From contig CM055198.1 of the NCBI GenBank assembly GCA_029224185.1, forward strand, positions 4,290,424 through 4,354,423: a stretch of 64,000 nucleotides of DNA, given 5' to 3'. This document shows, piece after piece, positions 1 to 12,213 of this stretch. The translations under genes were made by a program, and so were the position numbers. The stretch's first letter is position 1. Each line of letters begins with the position of its first letter. The notes beneath the pieces are model-generated. The model searched no databases and had not been told where the DNA came from. It saw nothing but the letters and a program-made list of their open reading frames with translations. The stretch comes from Karalla daura (taxonomy: Eukaryota; Chordata; Actinopteri; Chaetodontiformes; Leiognathidae).

Positions 1-354
1 AGCGAGCGAGCCCAAACCCACCATTTGGGGTGTGAGCCGCCTCCGGGGTGGCCCACGCTCACTGGAAAAAGCAATCCCGATGCCGGATTTGATCCTGGAG
101 CTGAGATATTAAAGCTCGCCGAAAGTGAAAAAAACGACCACCCCGGACCTGTCGTTTTGGCCGAGATCCCGACCCTGAGCGAGCGAGCCCAATCCCACCA
201 TTTGGGGTGTGAGCCGCCTCCGGGGTGGCCCACGCTCACTGAAAAAAGCAATCCCGATGCCGGATTTGATCCTGGAGCTGAGATATTAAAGCTCGCCGAA
301 AGTGAAAAAAACGACCACCCCGGACCTGTCGTTTTGGCCGAGATCCCGACCCCG

Positions 355-531
355 AGCGAGCGAGCCCAAACCCACCATTTGGGGTGTGAGCCGCCTCCGG
401 GGTGGCCCACGCTCACTGGAAAAAGCAATCCCGATGCCGGATTTGATCCTGGAGCTGAGATATTAAAGCTCGCCGAAAGTGAAAAAAACGACCACCCCGG
501 ACCTGTCGTTTTGGCCGAGATCCCGACCCCG
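355..531 (+). repeat. Reference A-type monomer (majority form)
   Basis: This is a plain example of the commonest monomer, useful as a coordinate frame. Landmarks by unit position: CCCACCATTTGGGG at 17-30, CTCCGGGGTGG at 41-51, A5 at 66-70, GATGCCGGATTTGATCC at 79-95, GATATTAAAG at 105-114, A7 at 128-134 and CGTTTTGGCCGAG at 153-165. Recurrent variant sites are 22, 25, 31, 56, 81, 87, 110, 162, 167 and 176. The plus frame containing GCEPPPGWP is open through the unit, which is why it chains into long open frames. It has no start context, signal or domain that suggests a real protein. Confidence 0.95.
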
Positions 532-708
532 AGCGAGCGAGCCCAAACCCACCATTTGGGGTGTGAGCCGCCTCCGGGGTGGCCCACACTCACTGGAAAA
601 AGCAATCCCCATGCCGGATTTGATCCTGGAGCTGAGATATTAAAGCTCGCCGAAAGTGAAAAAAACGACCACCCCGGACCTGTCGTTTTGGCCGAGATCC
701 CGACCCCG

Positions 709-885
709 AGCGAGCGAGCCCAAACCCACCATTTGGGGTGTGAGCCGCCTCCGGGGTGGCCCACGCTCACTGGAAAAAGCAATCCCGATGCCGGGTGTTG
801 TTCCGGAGCTGAGATATTTACCTTCAACGAAAAGGAAAAAAACGACCACCCCGGACCTGTCGTTTTGGCCGAGATCCCGACCCCG
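709..885 (+). repeat. Reference B-type monomer
   Basis: This is the first B-type unit. Against A it carries 14 substitutions at unit 87, 89, 91, 92, 94, 96, 111, 113, 114, 115, 118, 119, 125 and 126, with no length change. Units 1-86 and 127-177 match A. B replaces GGATTTGATCC with GGGTGTTGTTCC and loses the right arm of the GAGCT/AGCTC dyad. It also gains a TCCGGA site near unit 94-99. I count about 64 B-type units of 361, often as adjacent doublets (for example 709-1,062 and 3,187-3,540). The sharply bounded difference looks like a recombination or conversion mosaic rather than uniform divergence. Confidence 0.93.
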
Positions 886-1593
886 AGCGAGCGAGCCCAA
901 ACCCACCATTTTGGGTGTGAGCCGCCTCCGGGGTGGCCCACGCTCACTGGAAAAAGCAATCCCGATGCCGGGTGTTGTTCCGGAGCTGAGATATTTACCT
1001 TCAACGAAAAGGAAAAAAACGACCACCCCGGACCTGTCGTTTTGGCAGAGATCCCGACCCTGAGCGAGCGAGCCCAAACCCACCATTTGGGGTGTGAGCC
1101 GCCTCCGGGGTGGCCCACGCTCACTGGAAAAAGCAATCCCGATGCCGGATTTGATCCTGGAGCTGAGATATTAAAGCTCGCCGAAAGTGAAAAAAACGAC
1201 CACCCCGGACCTGTCGTTTTGGCCGAGATCCCGACCCTGAGCGAGCGAGCCCAATCCCACAATTTGGGGTGTGAGCCGCCTCCGGGGTGGCCCACGCTCA
1301 CTGAAAAAAGCAATCCCGATGCCGGATTTGATCCTGGAGCTGAGATATTAAAGCTCGCCGAAAGTGAAAAAAACGACCACCCCGGACCTGTCGTTTTGGC
1401 CGAGATCCCGACCCCGAGCGAGCGAGCCCAAACCCACCATTTGGGGTGTGAGCCGCCTCCGGGGTGGCCCACGCTCACTGGAAAAAGCAATCCCGATGCC
1501 GGATTTGATCCTGGAGCTGAGATATTAAAGCTCGCCGAAAGTGAAAAAAACGACCACCCCGGACCTGTCGTTTTGGCCGAGAACCCGACCCCG

Positions 1594-1770
1594 AGCGAGC
1601 GAGCCCAAACCCACAATGTGGGGCGTGAGCCGCCTCCGGGGTGGCCCACGCTCACTGGAAAAAGCAATCCCGATGCCGGGTGTTGTTCCGGAGCTGAGAT
1701 ATTTACCTTCAACGAAAAGGAAAAAAACGACCACCCCGGACCTGTCGTTTTGGCAGAGATCCCGACCCCG
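1594..1770 (+). repeat. B-type monomer with the 22A/25G/31C haplotype
   Basis: This unit has C22A, T25G and T31C plus the full B segment at 87-126. The first two changes turn CCCACCATTTGGG into CCCACAATGTGGG, a perfect 6+1+6 inverted repeat at unit 17-29. I find this haplotype in 26 monomers, for example near 4,072, 4,603, 5,842, 7,789, 17,159, 25,843, 31,851, 42,471, 47,426 and 62,821. Every one is also B-type. It is usually preceded by the 167A form of the neighbouring unit (GAGAACCC instead of GAGATCCC), except in the cassettes at about 5,842, 7,789, 25,843, 28,487, 33,620, 40,534 and 42,471. Confidence 0.9.
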
Positions 1771-1947
1771 AGCGAGCGAGCCCAAACCCACCATTTGGGG
1801 TGTGAGCCGCCTCCGGGGTGGCCCACGCTCACTGGAAAAAGCAATCCCGATGCCGGATTTGATCCTGGAGCTGAGATATGAAAGCTCGCCGAAAGTGAAA
1901 AAAACGACCACCCCGGACCTGTCGTTTTGGCCGAGATCCCGACCCCG

Positions 1948-2655
1948 AGCGAGCGAGCCCAAACCCACCATTTGGGGTGTGAGCCGCCTCCGGGGTGGCC
2001 CACGCTCACTGGAAAAAGCAATCCCGATGCCGGATTTGATCCTGGAGCTGAGATATTAAAGCTCGCCGAAAGTGAAAAAAACGACCACCCCGGACCTGTC
2101 GTTTTGGCCGAGATCCCGACCCCGAGCGAGCGAGCCCAAACCCACCATTTGGGGTGTGAGCCGCCTCCGGGGTGGCCCACGCTCACTGGAAAAAGCAATC
2201 CCGATGCCGGATTTGATCCTGGAGCTGAGATATTAAAGCTCGCCGAAAGTGAAAAAAACGACCACCCCGGACCTGTCGTTTTGGCCGAGATCCCGACCCT
2301 GAGCGAGCGAGCCCAAACCCACCATTTGGGGTGTGAGCCGCCTCCGGGGTGGCCCACGCTCACTGGAAAAAGCAATCCCGATGCCGGATTTGATCCTGGA
2401 GCTGAGATATTAAAGCTCGCCGAAAGTGAAAAAAACGACCACCCCGGACCTGTCGTTTTGGCCGAGATCCCGACCCCGAGCGAGCGAGCCCAAACCCACC
2501 ATTTGGGGTGTGAGCCGCCTCCGGGGTGGCCCACGCTCACTGGAAAAAGCAATCCCGATGCCGGATTTGATCCTGGAGCTGAGATATGAAAGCTCGCCGA
2601 AAGTGAAAAAAACGACCACCCCGGACCTGTCGTTTTGGCCGAGATACCGACCCTG
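1948..2655 (+). repeat. Four plain A-type monomers
   Basis: These are consensus-like A monomers. One junction carries the 176T change (CCCTGAG), and the last monomer carries 110G (GATATGAAAG), which puts a TGA in the otherwise open plus frame. No other feature is seen. Confidence 0.85.
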
Positions 2656-4956
2656 AGCGAGCGAGCCCAAACCCACCATTTGGGGTGTGAGCCGCCTCCG
2701 GGGTGGCCCACGCTCACTGGAAAAAGCAATCCCGATGCCGGATTTGATCCTGGAGCTGAGATATTAAAGCTCGCCGAAAGTGAAAAAAACGACCACCCCG
2801 GACCTGTCGTTTTGGCCGAGATCCCGACCCTGAGCGAGCGAGCCCAAACCCACCATTTGGGGTGTGAGCCGCCTCCGGGGTGGCCCACGCTCACTGGAAA
2901 AAGCAATCCCGATGCCGGATTTGATCCTGGAGCTGAGATATTAAAGCTCGCCGAAAGTGAAAAAAACGACCACCCCGGACCTGTCGTTTTGGCCGAGATC
3001 CCGACCCCGAGCGAGCGAGCCCAAACCCACCATTTGGGGTGTGAGCCGCCTCCGGGGTGGCCCACGCTCACTGGAAAAAGCAATCCCGATGCCGGATTTG
3101 ATCCTGGAGCTGAGATATTAAAGCTCGCCGAAAGTGAAAAAAACGACCACCCCGGACCTGTCGTTTTGGCCGAGATCCCGACCCCGAGCGAGCGAGCCCA
3201 AACCCACCATTTGGGGTGTGAGCCGCCTCCGGGGTGGCCCACGCTCACTGGAAAAAGCAATCCCGATGCCGGGTGTTGTTCCGGAGCTGAGATATTTACC
3301 TTCAACGAAAAGGAAAAAAACGACCACCCCGGACCTGTCGTTTTGGCCGAGATCCCGACCCCGAGCGAGCGAGCCCAAACCCACCATTTGGGGTGTGAGC
3401 CGCCTCCGGGGTGGCCCACGCTCACTGGAAAAAGCAATCCCGATGCCGGGTGTTGTTCCGGAGCTGAGATATTTACCTTCAACGAAAAGGAAAAAAACGA
3501 CCACCCCGGACCTGTCGTTTTGGCAGAGATCCCGACCCTGAGCGAGCGAGCCCAAACCCACCATTTGGGGTGTGAGCCGCCTCCGGGGTGGCCCACGCTC
3601 ACTGGAAAAAGCAATCCCGATGCCGGATTTGATCCTGGAGCTGAGATATTAAAGCTCGCCGAAAGTGAAAAAAACGACCACCCCGGACCTGTCGTTTTGG
3701 CCGAGATCCCGACCCCGAGCGAGCGAGCCCAATCCCACCATTTGGGGTGTGAGCCGCCTCCGGGGTGGCCCACGCTCACTGGAAAAAGCAATCCCGATGC
3801 CGGATTTGATCCTGGAGCTGAGATATTAAAGCTCGCCGAAAGTGAAAAAAACGACCACCCCGGACCTGTCGTTTTGGCCGAGATCCCGACCCCGAGCGAG
3901 CGAGCCCAAACCCACCATTTGGGGTGTGAGCCGCCTCCGGGGTGGCCCACGCTCACTGGAAAAAGCAATCCCGATGCCGGATTTGATCCTGGAGCTGAGA
4001 TATTAAAGCTCGCCGAAAGTGAAAAAAACGACCACCCCGGACCTGTCGTTTTGGCCGAGAACCCGACCCCGAGCGAGCGAGCCCAAACCCACAATGTGGG
4101 GCGTGAGCCGCCTCCGGGGTGGCCCACGCTCACTGGAAAAAGCAATCCCGATGCCGGGTGTTGTTCCGGAGCTGAGATATTTACCTTCAACGAAAAGGAA
4201 AAAAACGACCACCCCGGACCTGTCGTTTTGGCCGAGATCCCGACCCCGAGCGAGCGAGCCCAAACCCACCATTTGGGGTGTGAGCCGCCTCCGGGGTGGC
4301 CCACGCTCACTGGAAAAAGCAATCCCGATGCCGGATTTGATCCTGGAGCTGAGATATTAAAGCTCGCCGAAAGTGAAAAAAACGACCACCCCGGACCTGT
4401 CGTTTTGGCCGAGATCCCGACCCCGAGCGAGCGAGCCCAAACCCACCATTTGGGGTGTGAGCCGCCTCCGGGGTGGCCCACGCTCACTGGAAAAAGCAAT
4501 CCCGATGCCGGATTTGATCCTGGAGCTGAGATATTAAAGCTCGCCGAAAGTGAAAAAAACGACCACCCCGGACCTGTCGTTTTGGCCGAGAACCCGACCC
4601 CGAGCGAGCGAGCCCAAACCCACAATGTGGGGCGTGAGCCGCCTCCGGGGTGGCCCACGCTCACTGGAAAAAGCAATCCCGATGCCGGGTGTTGTTCCGG
4701 AGCTGAGATATTTACCTTCAACGAAAAGGAAAAAAACGACCACCCCGGACCTGTCGTTTTGGCAGAGATCCCGACCCCGAGCGAGCGAGCCCAAACCCAC
4801 CATTTGGGGTGTGAGCCGCCTCCGGGGTGGCCCACGCTCACTGGAAAAAGCAATCCCGATGCCGGATTTGATCCTGGAGCTGAGATATGAAAGCTCGCCG
4901 AAAGTGAAAAAAACGACCACCCCGGACCTGTCGTTTTGGCCGAGATCCCGACCCCG
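2656..4956 (+). repeat. 13-monomer block led by the GAGATACC marker
   Basis: The block begins just after GAGATACCGACCCTGAG at about 2,641. That marker recurs only at about 14,666 and 22,277, offsets of 68 monomers (less 11 bases) and then 43. The order is two A, one A, a B doublet, 176T-flanked A, a unit with AATCCCACC at about 3,730, A, a 22A-type B, two A, another 22A-type B, and an A with 110G. The block at 22,292-24,946 has the same order plus two further A monomers between the two 22A units. Confidence 0.83.
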
Positions 4957-7900
4957 AGCGAGCGAGCCCAAACCCACCATTTGGGGTGTGAGCCGCCTCC
5001 GGGGTGGCCCACGCTCACTGGAAAAAGCAATCCCGATGCCGGATTTGATCCTGGAGCTGAGATATTAAAGCTCGCCGAAAGTGAAAAAAACGACCACCCC
5101 GGACCTGTCGTTTTGGCCGAGATCCCGACCCCGAGCGAGCGAGCCCAAACCCACCATTTGGGGTGTGAGCCGCCTCCGGGGTGGCCCACGCTCACTGGAA
5201 AAAGCAATCCCGATGCCGGGTGTTGTTCCGGAGCTGAGATATTTACCTTCAACGAAAAGGAAAAAAACGACCACCCCGGACCTGTCGTTTTGGCAGAGAT
5301 CCCGACCCCGAGCGAGCGAGCCCAAACCCACCATTTGGGGTGTGAGCCGCCTCCGGGGTGGCCCACGCTCACTGGAAAAAGCAATCCCGATGCCGGATTT
5401 GATCCTGGAGCTGAGATATTAAAGCTCGCCGAAAGTGAAAAAAACGACCACCCCGGACCTGTCGTTTTGGCCGAGATCCCGACCCTGAGCGAGCGAGCCC
5501 AAACCCACCATTTGGGGTGTGAGCCGCCTCCGGGGTGGCCCACGCTCACTGGAAAAAGCAATCCCGATGCCGGATTTGATCCTGGAGCTGAGATATTAAA
5601 GCTCGCCGAAAGTGAAAAAAACGACCACCCCGGACCTGTCGTTTTGGCCGAGATCCCGACCCCGAGCGAGCGAGCCCAAACCCACCATTTGGGGTGTGAG
5701 CCGCCTCCGGGGTGGCCCACGCTCACTGGAAAAAGCAATCCCGATGCCGGATTTGATCCTGGAGCTGAGATATTAAAGCTCGCCGAAAGTGAAAAAAACG
5801 ACCACCCCGGACCTGTCGTTTTGGCCGAGATCCCGACCCCGAGCGAGCGAGCCCAAACCCACAATGTGGGGCGTGAGCCGCCTCCGGGGTGGCCCACGCT
5901 CACTGGAAAAAGCAATCCCGATGCCGGGTGTTGTTCCGGAGCTGAGATATTTACCTTCAACGAAAAGGAAAAAAACGACCACCCCGGACCTGTCGTTTTG
6001 GCAGAGATCCCGACCCCGAGCGAGCGAGCCCAAACCCACCATTTGGGGTGTGAGCCGCCTCCGGGGTGGCCCACGCTCACTGGAAAAAGCAATCCCGATG
6101 CCGGATTTGATCCTGGAGCTGAGATATTAAAGCTCGCCGAAAGTGAAAAAAACGACCACCCCGGACCTGTCGTTTTGGCCGAGATCCCGACCCCGAGCGA
6201 GCGAGCCCAAACCCACCATTTGGGGTGTGAGCCGCCTCCGGGGTGGCCCACGCTCACTGGAAAAAGCAATCCCGATGCCGGATTTGATCCTGGAGCTGAG
6301 ATATTAAAGCTCGCCGAAAGTGAAAAAAACGACCACCCCGGACCTGTCGTTTTGGCCGAGATCCCGACCCTGAGCGAGCGAGCCCAAACCCACCATTTGG
6401 GGTGTGAGCCGCCTCCGGGGTGGCCCACGCTCACTGGAAAAAGCAATCCCGATGCCGGATTTGATCCTGGAGCTGAGATATTAAAGCTCGCCGAAAGTGA
6501 AAAAAACGACCACCCCGGACCTGTCGTTTTGGCCGAGATCCCGACCCCGAGCGAGCGAGCCCAAACCCACCATTTGGGGTGTGAGCCGCCTCCGGGGTGG
6601 CCCACGCTCACTGGAAAAAGCAATCCCGATGCCGGATTTGATCCTGGAGCTGAGATATTAAAGCTCGCCGAAAGTGAAAAAAACGACCACCCCGGACCTG
6701 TCGTTTTGGCAGAGATCCCGACCCCGAGCGAGCGAGCCCAAACCCACCATTTGGGGTGTGAGCCGCCTCCGGGGTGGCCCACGCTCACTGGAAAAAGCAA
6801 TCCCGATGCCGGATTTGATCCTGGAGCTGAGATATGAAAGCTCGCCGAAAGTGAAAAAAACGACCACCCCGGACCTGTCGTTTTGGCCGAGATCCCGACC
6901 CCGAGCGAGCGAGCCCAAACCCACCATTTGGGGTGTGAGCCGCCTCCGGGGTGGCCCACGCTCACTGGAAAAAGCAATCCCGATGCCGGATTTGATCCTG
7001 GAGCTGAGATATTAAAGCTCGCCGAAAGTGAAAAAAACGACCACCCCGGACCTGTCGTTTTGGCCGAGATCCCGACCCCGAGCGAGCGAGCCCAAACCCA
7101 CCATTTGGGGTGTGAGCCGCCTCCGGGGTGGCCCACGCTCACTGGAAAAAGCAATCCCGATGCCGGGTGTTGTTCCGGAGCTGAGATATTTACCTTCAAC
7201 GAAAAGGAAAAAAACGACCACCCCGGACCTGTCGTTTTGGCAGAGATCCCGACCCCGAGCGAGCGAGCCCAAACCCACCATTTGGGGTGTGAGCCGCCTC
7301 CGGGGTGGCCCACGCTCACTGGAAAAAGCAATCCCGATGCCGGATTTGATCCTGGAGCTGAGATATTAAAGCTCGCCGAAAGTGAAAAAAACGACCACCC
7401 CGGACCTGTCGTTTTGGCCGAGATCCCGACCCTGAGCGAGCGAGCCCAAACCCACCATTTGGGGTGTGAGCCGCCTCCGGGGTGGCCCACGCTCACTGGA
7501 AAAAGCAATCCCGATGCCGGATTTGATCCTGGAGCTGAGATATTAAAGCTCGCCGAAAGTGAAAAAAACGACCACCCCGGACCTGTCGTTTTGGCCGAGA
7601 TCCCGACCCCGAGCGAGCGAGCCCAAACCCACCATTTGGGGTGTGAGCCGCCTCCGGGGTGGCCCACGCTCACTGGAAAAAGCAATCCCGATGCCGGATT
7701 TGATCCTGGAGCTGAGATATTAAAGCTCGCCGAAAGTGAAAAAAACGACCACCCCGGACCTGTCGTTTTGGCCGAGATCCCGACCCCGAGCGAGCGAGCC
7801 CAAACCCACAATGTGGGGCGTGAGCCGCCTCCGGGGTGGCCCACGCTCACTGGAAAAAGCAATCCCGATGCCGGGTGTTGTTCCGGAGCTGAGATATTTA

Positions 7901-9912
7901 CCTTCAACGAAAAGGAAAAAAACGACCACCCCGGACCTGTCGTTTTGGCAGAGATCCCGACCCCGAGCGAGCGAGCCCAAACCCACCATTTGGGGTGTGA
8001 GCCGCCTCCGGGGTGGCCCACGCTCACTGGAAAAAGCAATCCCGATGCCGGATTTGATCCTGGAGCTGAGATATTAAAGCTCGCCGAAAGTGAAAAAAAC
8101 GACCACCCCGGACCTGTCGTTTTGGCCGAGATCCCGACCCCGAGCGAGCGAGCCCAAACCCACCATTTGGGGTGTGAGCCGCCTCCGGGGTGGCCCACGC
8201 TCACTGGAAAAAGCAATCCCGAGGCCGGCTTTGATCCTGGAGCTGAGATATTAAAGCTCGCCGAAAGTGAAAAAAACGACCACCCCGGACCTGTCGTTTT
8301 GGCCGAGATCCCGACCCCGAGCGAGCGAGCCCAAACCCACCATTTGGGGTGTGAGCCGCCTCCGGGGTGGCCCAGGCTCACTGGAAAAAGCAATCCCGAT
8401 GCCGGATTTGATCCTGGAGCTGAGATATTAAAGCTCGCCGAAAGTGAAAAAAACGACCACCCCGGACCTGTCGTTTTGGCCGAGATCCCGACCCCGAGCG
8501 AGCGAGCCCAAACCCACCATTTGGGGTGTGAGCCGCCTCCGGGGTGGCCCAGGCTCACTGGACAAAGCAATCCCGATGCCGGCTTTGATCCTGGAGCTGA
8601 GATATTAAAGCTCGCCGAAAGTGAAAAAAACGACCACCCCGGACCTGTCGTTTTGGCCGAGATCCCGACCCCGAGCGAGCGAGCCCAAACCCACCATTTG
8701 GGGTGTGAGCCGCCTCCGGGGTGGCCCACGCTCACTGGAAAAAGCAATCCCGAGGCCGGCTTTGATCCTGGAGCTGAGATATTAAAGCTCGCCGAAAGTG
8801 AAAAAAACGACCACCCCGGACCTGTCGTTTTGGCCGAGATCCCGACCCCGAGCGAGCGAGCCCAAACCCACCATTTGGGGTGTGAGCCGCCTCCGGGGTG
8901 GCCCACGCTCACTGGAAAAAGCAATCCCGAGGCCGGCTTTGATCCTGGAGCTGAGATATTAAAGCTCGCCGAAAGTGAAAAAAACGACCACCCCGGACCT
9001 GTCGTTTTGGCCGAGATCCCGACCCCGAGCGAGCGAGCCCAAACCCACCATTTGGGGTGTGAGCCGCCTCCGGGGTGGCCCACGCTCACTGGAAAAAGCA
9101 ATCCCGATGCCGGGTGTTGTTCCGGAGCTGAGATATTTACCTTCAACGAAAAGGAAAAAAACGACCACCCCGGACCTGTCGTTTTGGCAGAGATCCCGAC
9201 CCCGAGCGAGCGAGCCCAAACCCACCATTTGGGGTGTGAGCCGCCTCCGGGGTGGCCCACGCTCACTGGAAAAAGCAATCCCGATGCCGGATTTGATCCT
9301 GGAGCTGAGATATGAAAGCTCGCCGAAAGTGAAAAAAACGACCACCCCGGACCTGTCGTTTTGGCCGAGATCCCGACCCCGAGCGAGCGAGCCCAAACCC
9401 ACCATTTGGGGTGTGAGCCGCCTCCGGGGTGGCCCACGCTCACTGGAAAAAGCAATCCCGATGCCGGATTTGATCCTGGAGCTGAGATATTAAAGCTCGC
9501 CGAAAGTGAAAAAAACGACCACCCCGGACCTGTCGTTTTGGCCGAGAACCCGACCCCGAGCGAGCGAGCCCAAACCCACCATTTGGGGTGTGAGCCGCCT
9601 CCGGGGTGGCCCACGCTCACTGGAAAAAGCAATCCCGATGCCGGATTTGATCCTGGAGCTGAGATATTAAAGCTCGCCGAAAGTGAAAAAAACGACCACC
9701 CCGGACCTGTCGTTTTGGCAGAGATCCCGACCCCGAGCGAGCGAGCCCAAACCCACCATTTGGGGTGTGAGCCGCCTCCGGGGTGGCCCACGCTCACTGG
9801 AAAAAGCAATCCTGATGCCGGATTTGATCCTGGAGCTGAGATATGAAAGCTCGCCGAAAGTGAAAAAAACGACCACCCCGGACCTGTCGTTTTGGCCGAG
9901 ATCCCGACCCTG
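4957..9912 (+). repeat. 28-monomer block, first of three copies
   Basis: The monomer order matches 39,638-44,593 one-for-one at an offset of 34,681 bases. It matches 24,947-30,610 as well, where four extra monomers are inserted. It contains the rare-variant cassette at 8,143-9,027. Private differences in this copy include GACAAAGC at about 8,561, a C at unit 87 in that same monomer, and CCTGATGCC at about 9,811. Confidence 0.88.
8143..9027 (+). repeat. Five-monomer 81G/56G cassette, copy 1
   Basis: These are five A-type units with GAGGCCGGC (81G and 87C) or CCCAGGCTC (56G), in the order 81G, 56G, 56G, 81G, 81G, followed by a B unit. The same cassette is at 28,841-29,725, 33,974-34,858 and 42,824-43,708. 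Here the second 56G unit also has GACAAAGC and 87C, which the other copies lack. Confidence 0.88.
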
Positions 9913-12213
9913 AGCGAGCGAGCCCAAACCCACCATTTGGGGTGTGAGCCGCCTCCGGGGTGGCCCACGCTCACTGGAAAAAGCAATCCCGATGCCGGAT
10001 TTGATCCTGGAGCTGAGATATTAAAGCTCGCCGAAAGTGAAAAAAACGACCACCCCGGACCTGTCGTTTTGGCCGAGATCCCGACCCTGAGCGAGCGAGC
10101 CCAAACCCACCATTTGGGGTGTGAGCCGCCTCCGGGGTGGCCCACGCTCACTGGAAAAAGCAATCCCGATGCCGGATTTGATCCTGGAGCTGAGATATTA
10201 AAGCTCGCCGAAAGTGAAAAAAACGACCACCCCGGACCTGTCGTTTTGGCCGAGATCCCGACCCCGAGCGAGCGAGCCCAAACCCACCATTTGGGGTGTG
10301 AGCCGCCTCCGGGGTGGCCCACGCTCACTGGAAAAAGCAATCCCGATGCCGGATTTGATCCTGGAGCTGAGATATTAAAGCTCGCCGAAAGTGAAAAAAA
10401 CGACCACCCCGGACCTGTCGTTTTGGCCGAGATCCCGACCCCGAGCGAGCGAGCCCAAACCCACCATTTGGGGTGTGAGCCGCCTCCGGGGTGGCCCACG
10501 CTCACTGGAAAAAGCAATCCCGATGCCGGGTGTTGTTCCGGAGCTGAGATATTTACCTTCAACGAAAAGGAAAAAAACGACCACCCCGGACCTGTCGTTT
10601 TGGCCGAGATCCCGACCCCGAGCGAGCGAGCCCAAACCCACCATTTGGGGTGTGAGCCGCCTCCGGGGTGGCCCACGCTCACTGGAAAAAGCAATCCCGA
10701 TGCCGGGTGTTGTTTCGGAGCTGAGATATTTACCTTCAACGAAAAGGAAAAAAACGACCACCCCGGACCTGTCGTTTTGGCAGAGATCCCGACCCTGAGC
10801 GAGCGAGCCCAAACCCACCATTTGGGGTGTGAGCCGCCTCCGGGGTGGCCCACGCTCACTGGAAAAAGCAATCCCGATGCCGGATTTGATCCTGGAGCTG
10901 AGATATGAAAGCTCGCCGAAAGTGAAAAAAACGACCACCCCGGACCTGTCGTTTTGGCCGAGATCCCGACCCTGAGCGAGCGAGCCCAAACCCACCATTT
11001 GGGGTGTGAGCCGCCTCCGGGGTGGCCCACGCTCACTGGAAAAAGCAATCCCGATGCCGGATTTGATCCTGGAGCTGAGATATGAAAGCTTGCCGAAAGT
11101 GAAAAAAACGACCACCCCGGACCTGTCGTTTTGGCCGAGATCCCGACCCCGAGCGAGCGAGCCCAAACCCACCATTTGGGGTGTGAGCCGCCTCCGGGGT
11201 GGCCCACGCTCACTGGAAAAAGCAATCCCGATGCCGGGTGTTGTTCCGGAGCTGAGATATTTACCTTCAACGAAAAGGAAAAAAACGACCACCCCGGACC
11301 TGTCGTTTTGGCAGAGATCCCGACCCCGAGCGAGCGAGCCCAAACCCACCATTTGGGGTGTGAGCCGCCTCCGGGGTGGCCCACGCTCACTGGAAAAAGC
11401 AATCCCGATGCCGGATTTGATCCTGGAGCTGAGATATTAAAGCTCGCCGAAAGTGAAAAAAACGACCACCCCGGACCTGTCGTTTTGGCCGAGATCCCGA
11501 CCCTGAGCGAGCGAGCCCAAACCCACCATTTGGGGTGTGAGCCGCCTCCGGGGTGGCCCACGCTCACTGGAAAAAGCAATCCCGATGCCGGATTTGATCC
11601 TGGAGCTGAGATATTAAAGCTCGCCGAAAGTGAAAAAAACGACCACCCCGGACCTGTCGTTTTGGCCGAGATCCCGACCCCGAGCGAGCGAGCCCAAACC
11701 CACCATTTGGGGTGTGAGCCGCCTCCGGGGTGGCCCACGCTCACTGGAAAAAGCAATCCCGATGCCGGATTTGATCCTGGAGCTGAGATATTAAAGCTCG
11801 CCGAAAGTGAAAAAAACGACCACCCCGGACCTGTCGTTTTGGCCGAGATCCCGACCCCGAGCGAGCGAGCCCAAACCCACCATTTGGGGTGTGAGCCGCC
11901 TCCGGGGTGGCCCACGCTCACTGGAAAAAGCAATCCCGATGCCGGGTGTTGTTCCGGAGCTGAGATATTTACCTTCAACGAAAAGGAAAAAAACGACCAC
12001 CCCGGACCTGTCGTTTTGGCCGAGATCCCGACCCCGAGCGAGCGAGCCCAAACCCACCATTTGGGGTGTGAGCCGCCTCCGGGGTGGCCCACGCTCACTG
12101 GAAAAAGCAATCCCAATGCCGGGTGTTGTTCCGGAGCTGAGATATTTACCTTCAACGAAAAGGAAAAAAACGACCACCCCGGACCTGTCGTTTTGGCAGA
12201 GATCCCGACCCTG
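9913..12213 (+). repeat. B-doublet-rich segment before the deletion monomer
   Basis: There are thirteen monomers with two B doublets whose flanks look alike, eight monomers apart (about 10,444-10,797 and 11,860-12,213). Two adjacent A units both carry 110G (TGA ending at 10,908 and 11,085), the only adjacent pair I see. Private changes are TGTTTCGGA at about 10,712, AAGCTT at 11,086-11,091 (the only HindIII site I noticed), and CCCAATGCC in a B unit at about 12,111. Confidence 0.8.

Larger units (their letters stand above)
1..1947 (+). repeat. 11-monomer copy of the segment at 15,566-17,512
   Basis: The order of diagnostic monomers here matches 15,566-17,512 at an offset of 15,565 bases (88 monomers less the 11-base deletion). 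Shared rare markers are CACACTC with CCCCATGCC (from 585 and 16,150), ACCATTTTGGG at about 910 and 16,474, and the CACTGAAAAAAGC form at about 236 and 1,296. The window therefore opens inside a larger repeated block whose left part is cut off. Confidence 0.88.

Noticed and set aside
98..117. GAGCT/AGCTC dyad as a transcription terminator or operator
   Set aside because: It has only 5 bp of stem with a 10-base loop and no T-run after it. It is present in every A monomer and absent in B, so a gene-regulatory role has no support.
709..885. CENP-B box on the minus strand of B monomers (TTTCGTTGAAGG)
   Set aside because: Only the 5' half resembles the box. The required CGGG in the 3' half is TAAA. 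The A-type equivalent fails at the central A as well.
25..1881. Plus-strand open frames of 100-1,164 codons with GCEPPPGWP repeats
   Set aside because: This is the same satellite read in another frame, cut wherever the 110G variant makes TGA or, at 14,600, by a private TTGA. The overlapping frames with MKKTTTPDLSF and MVGLGSLARG are further shadows, closed by TAA in A monomers and open in B monomers.
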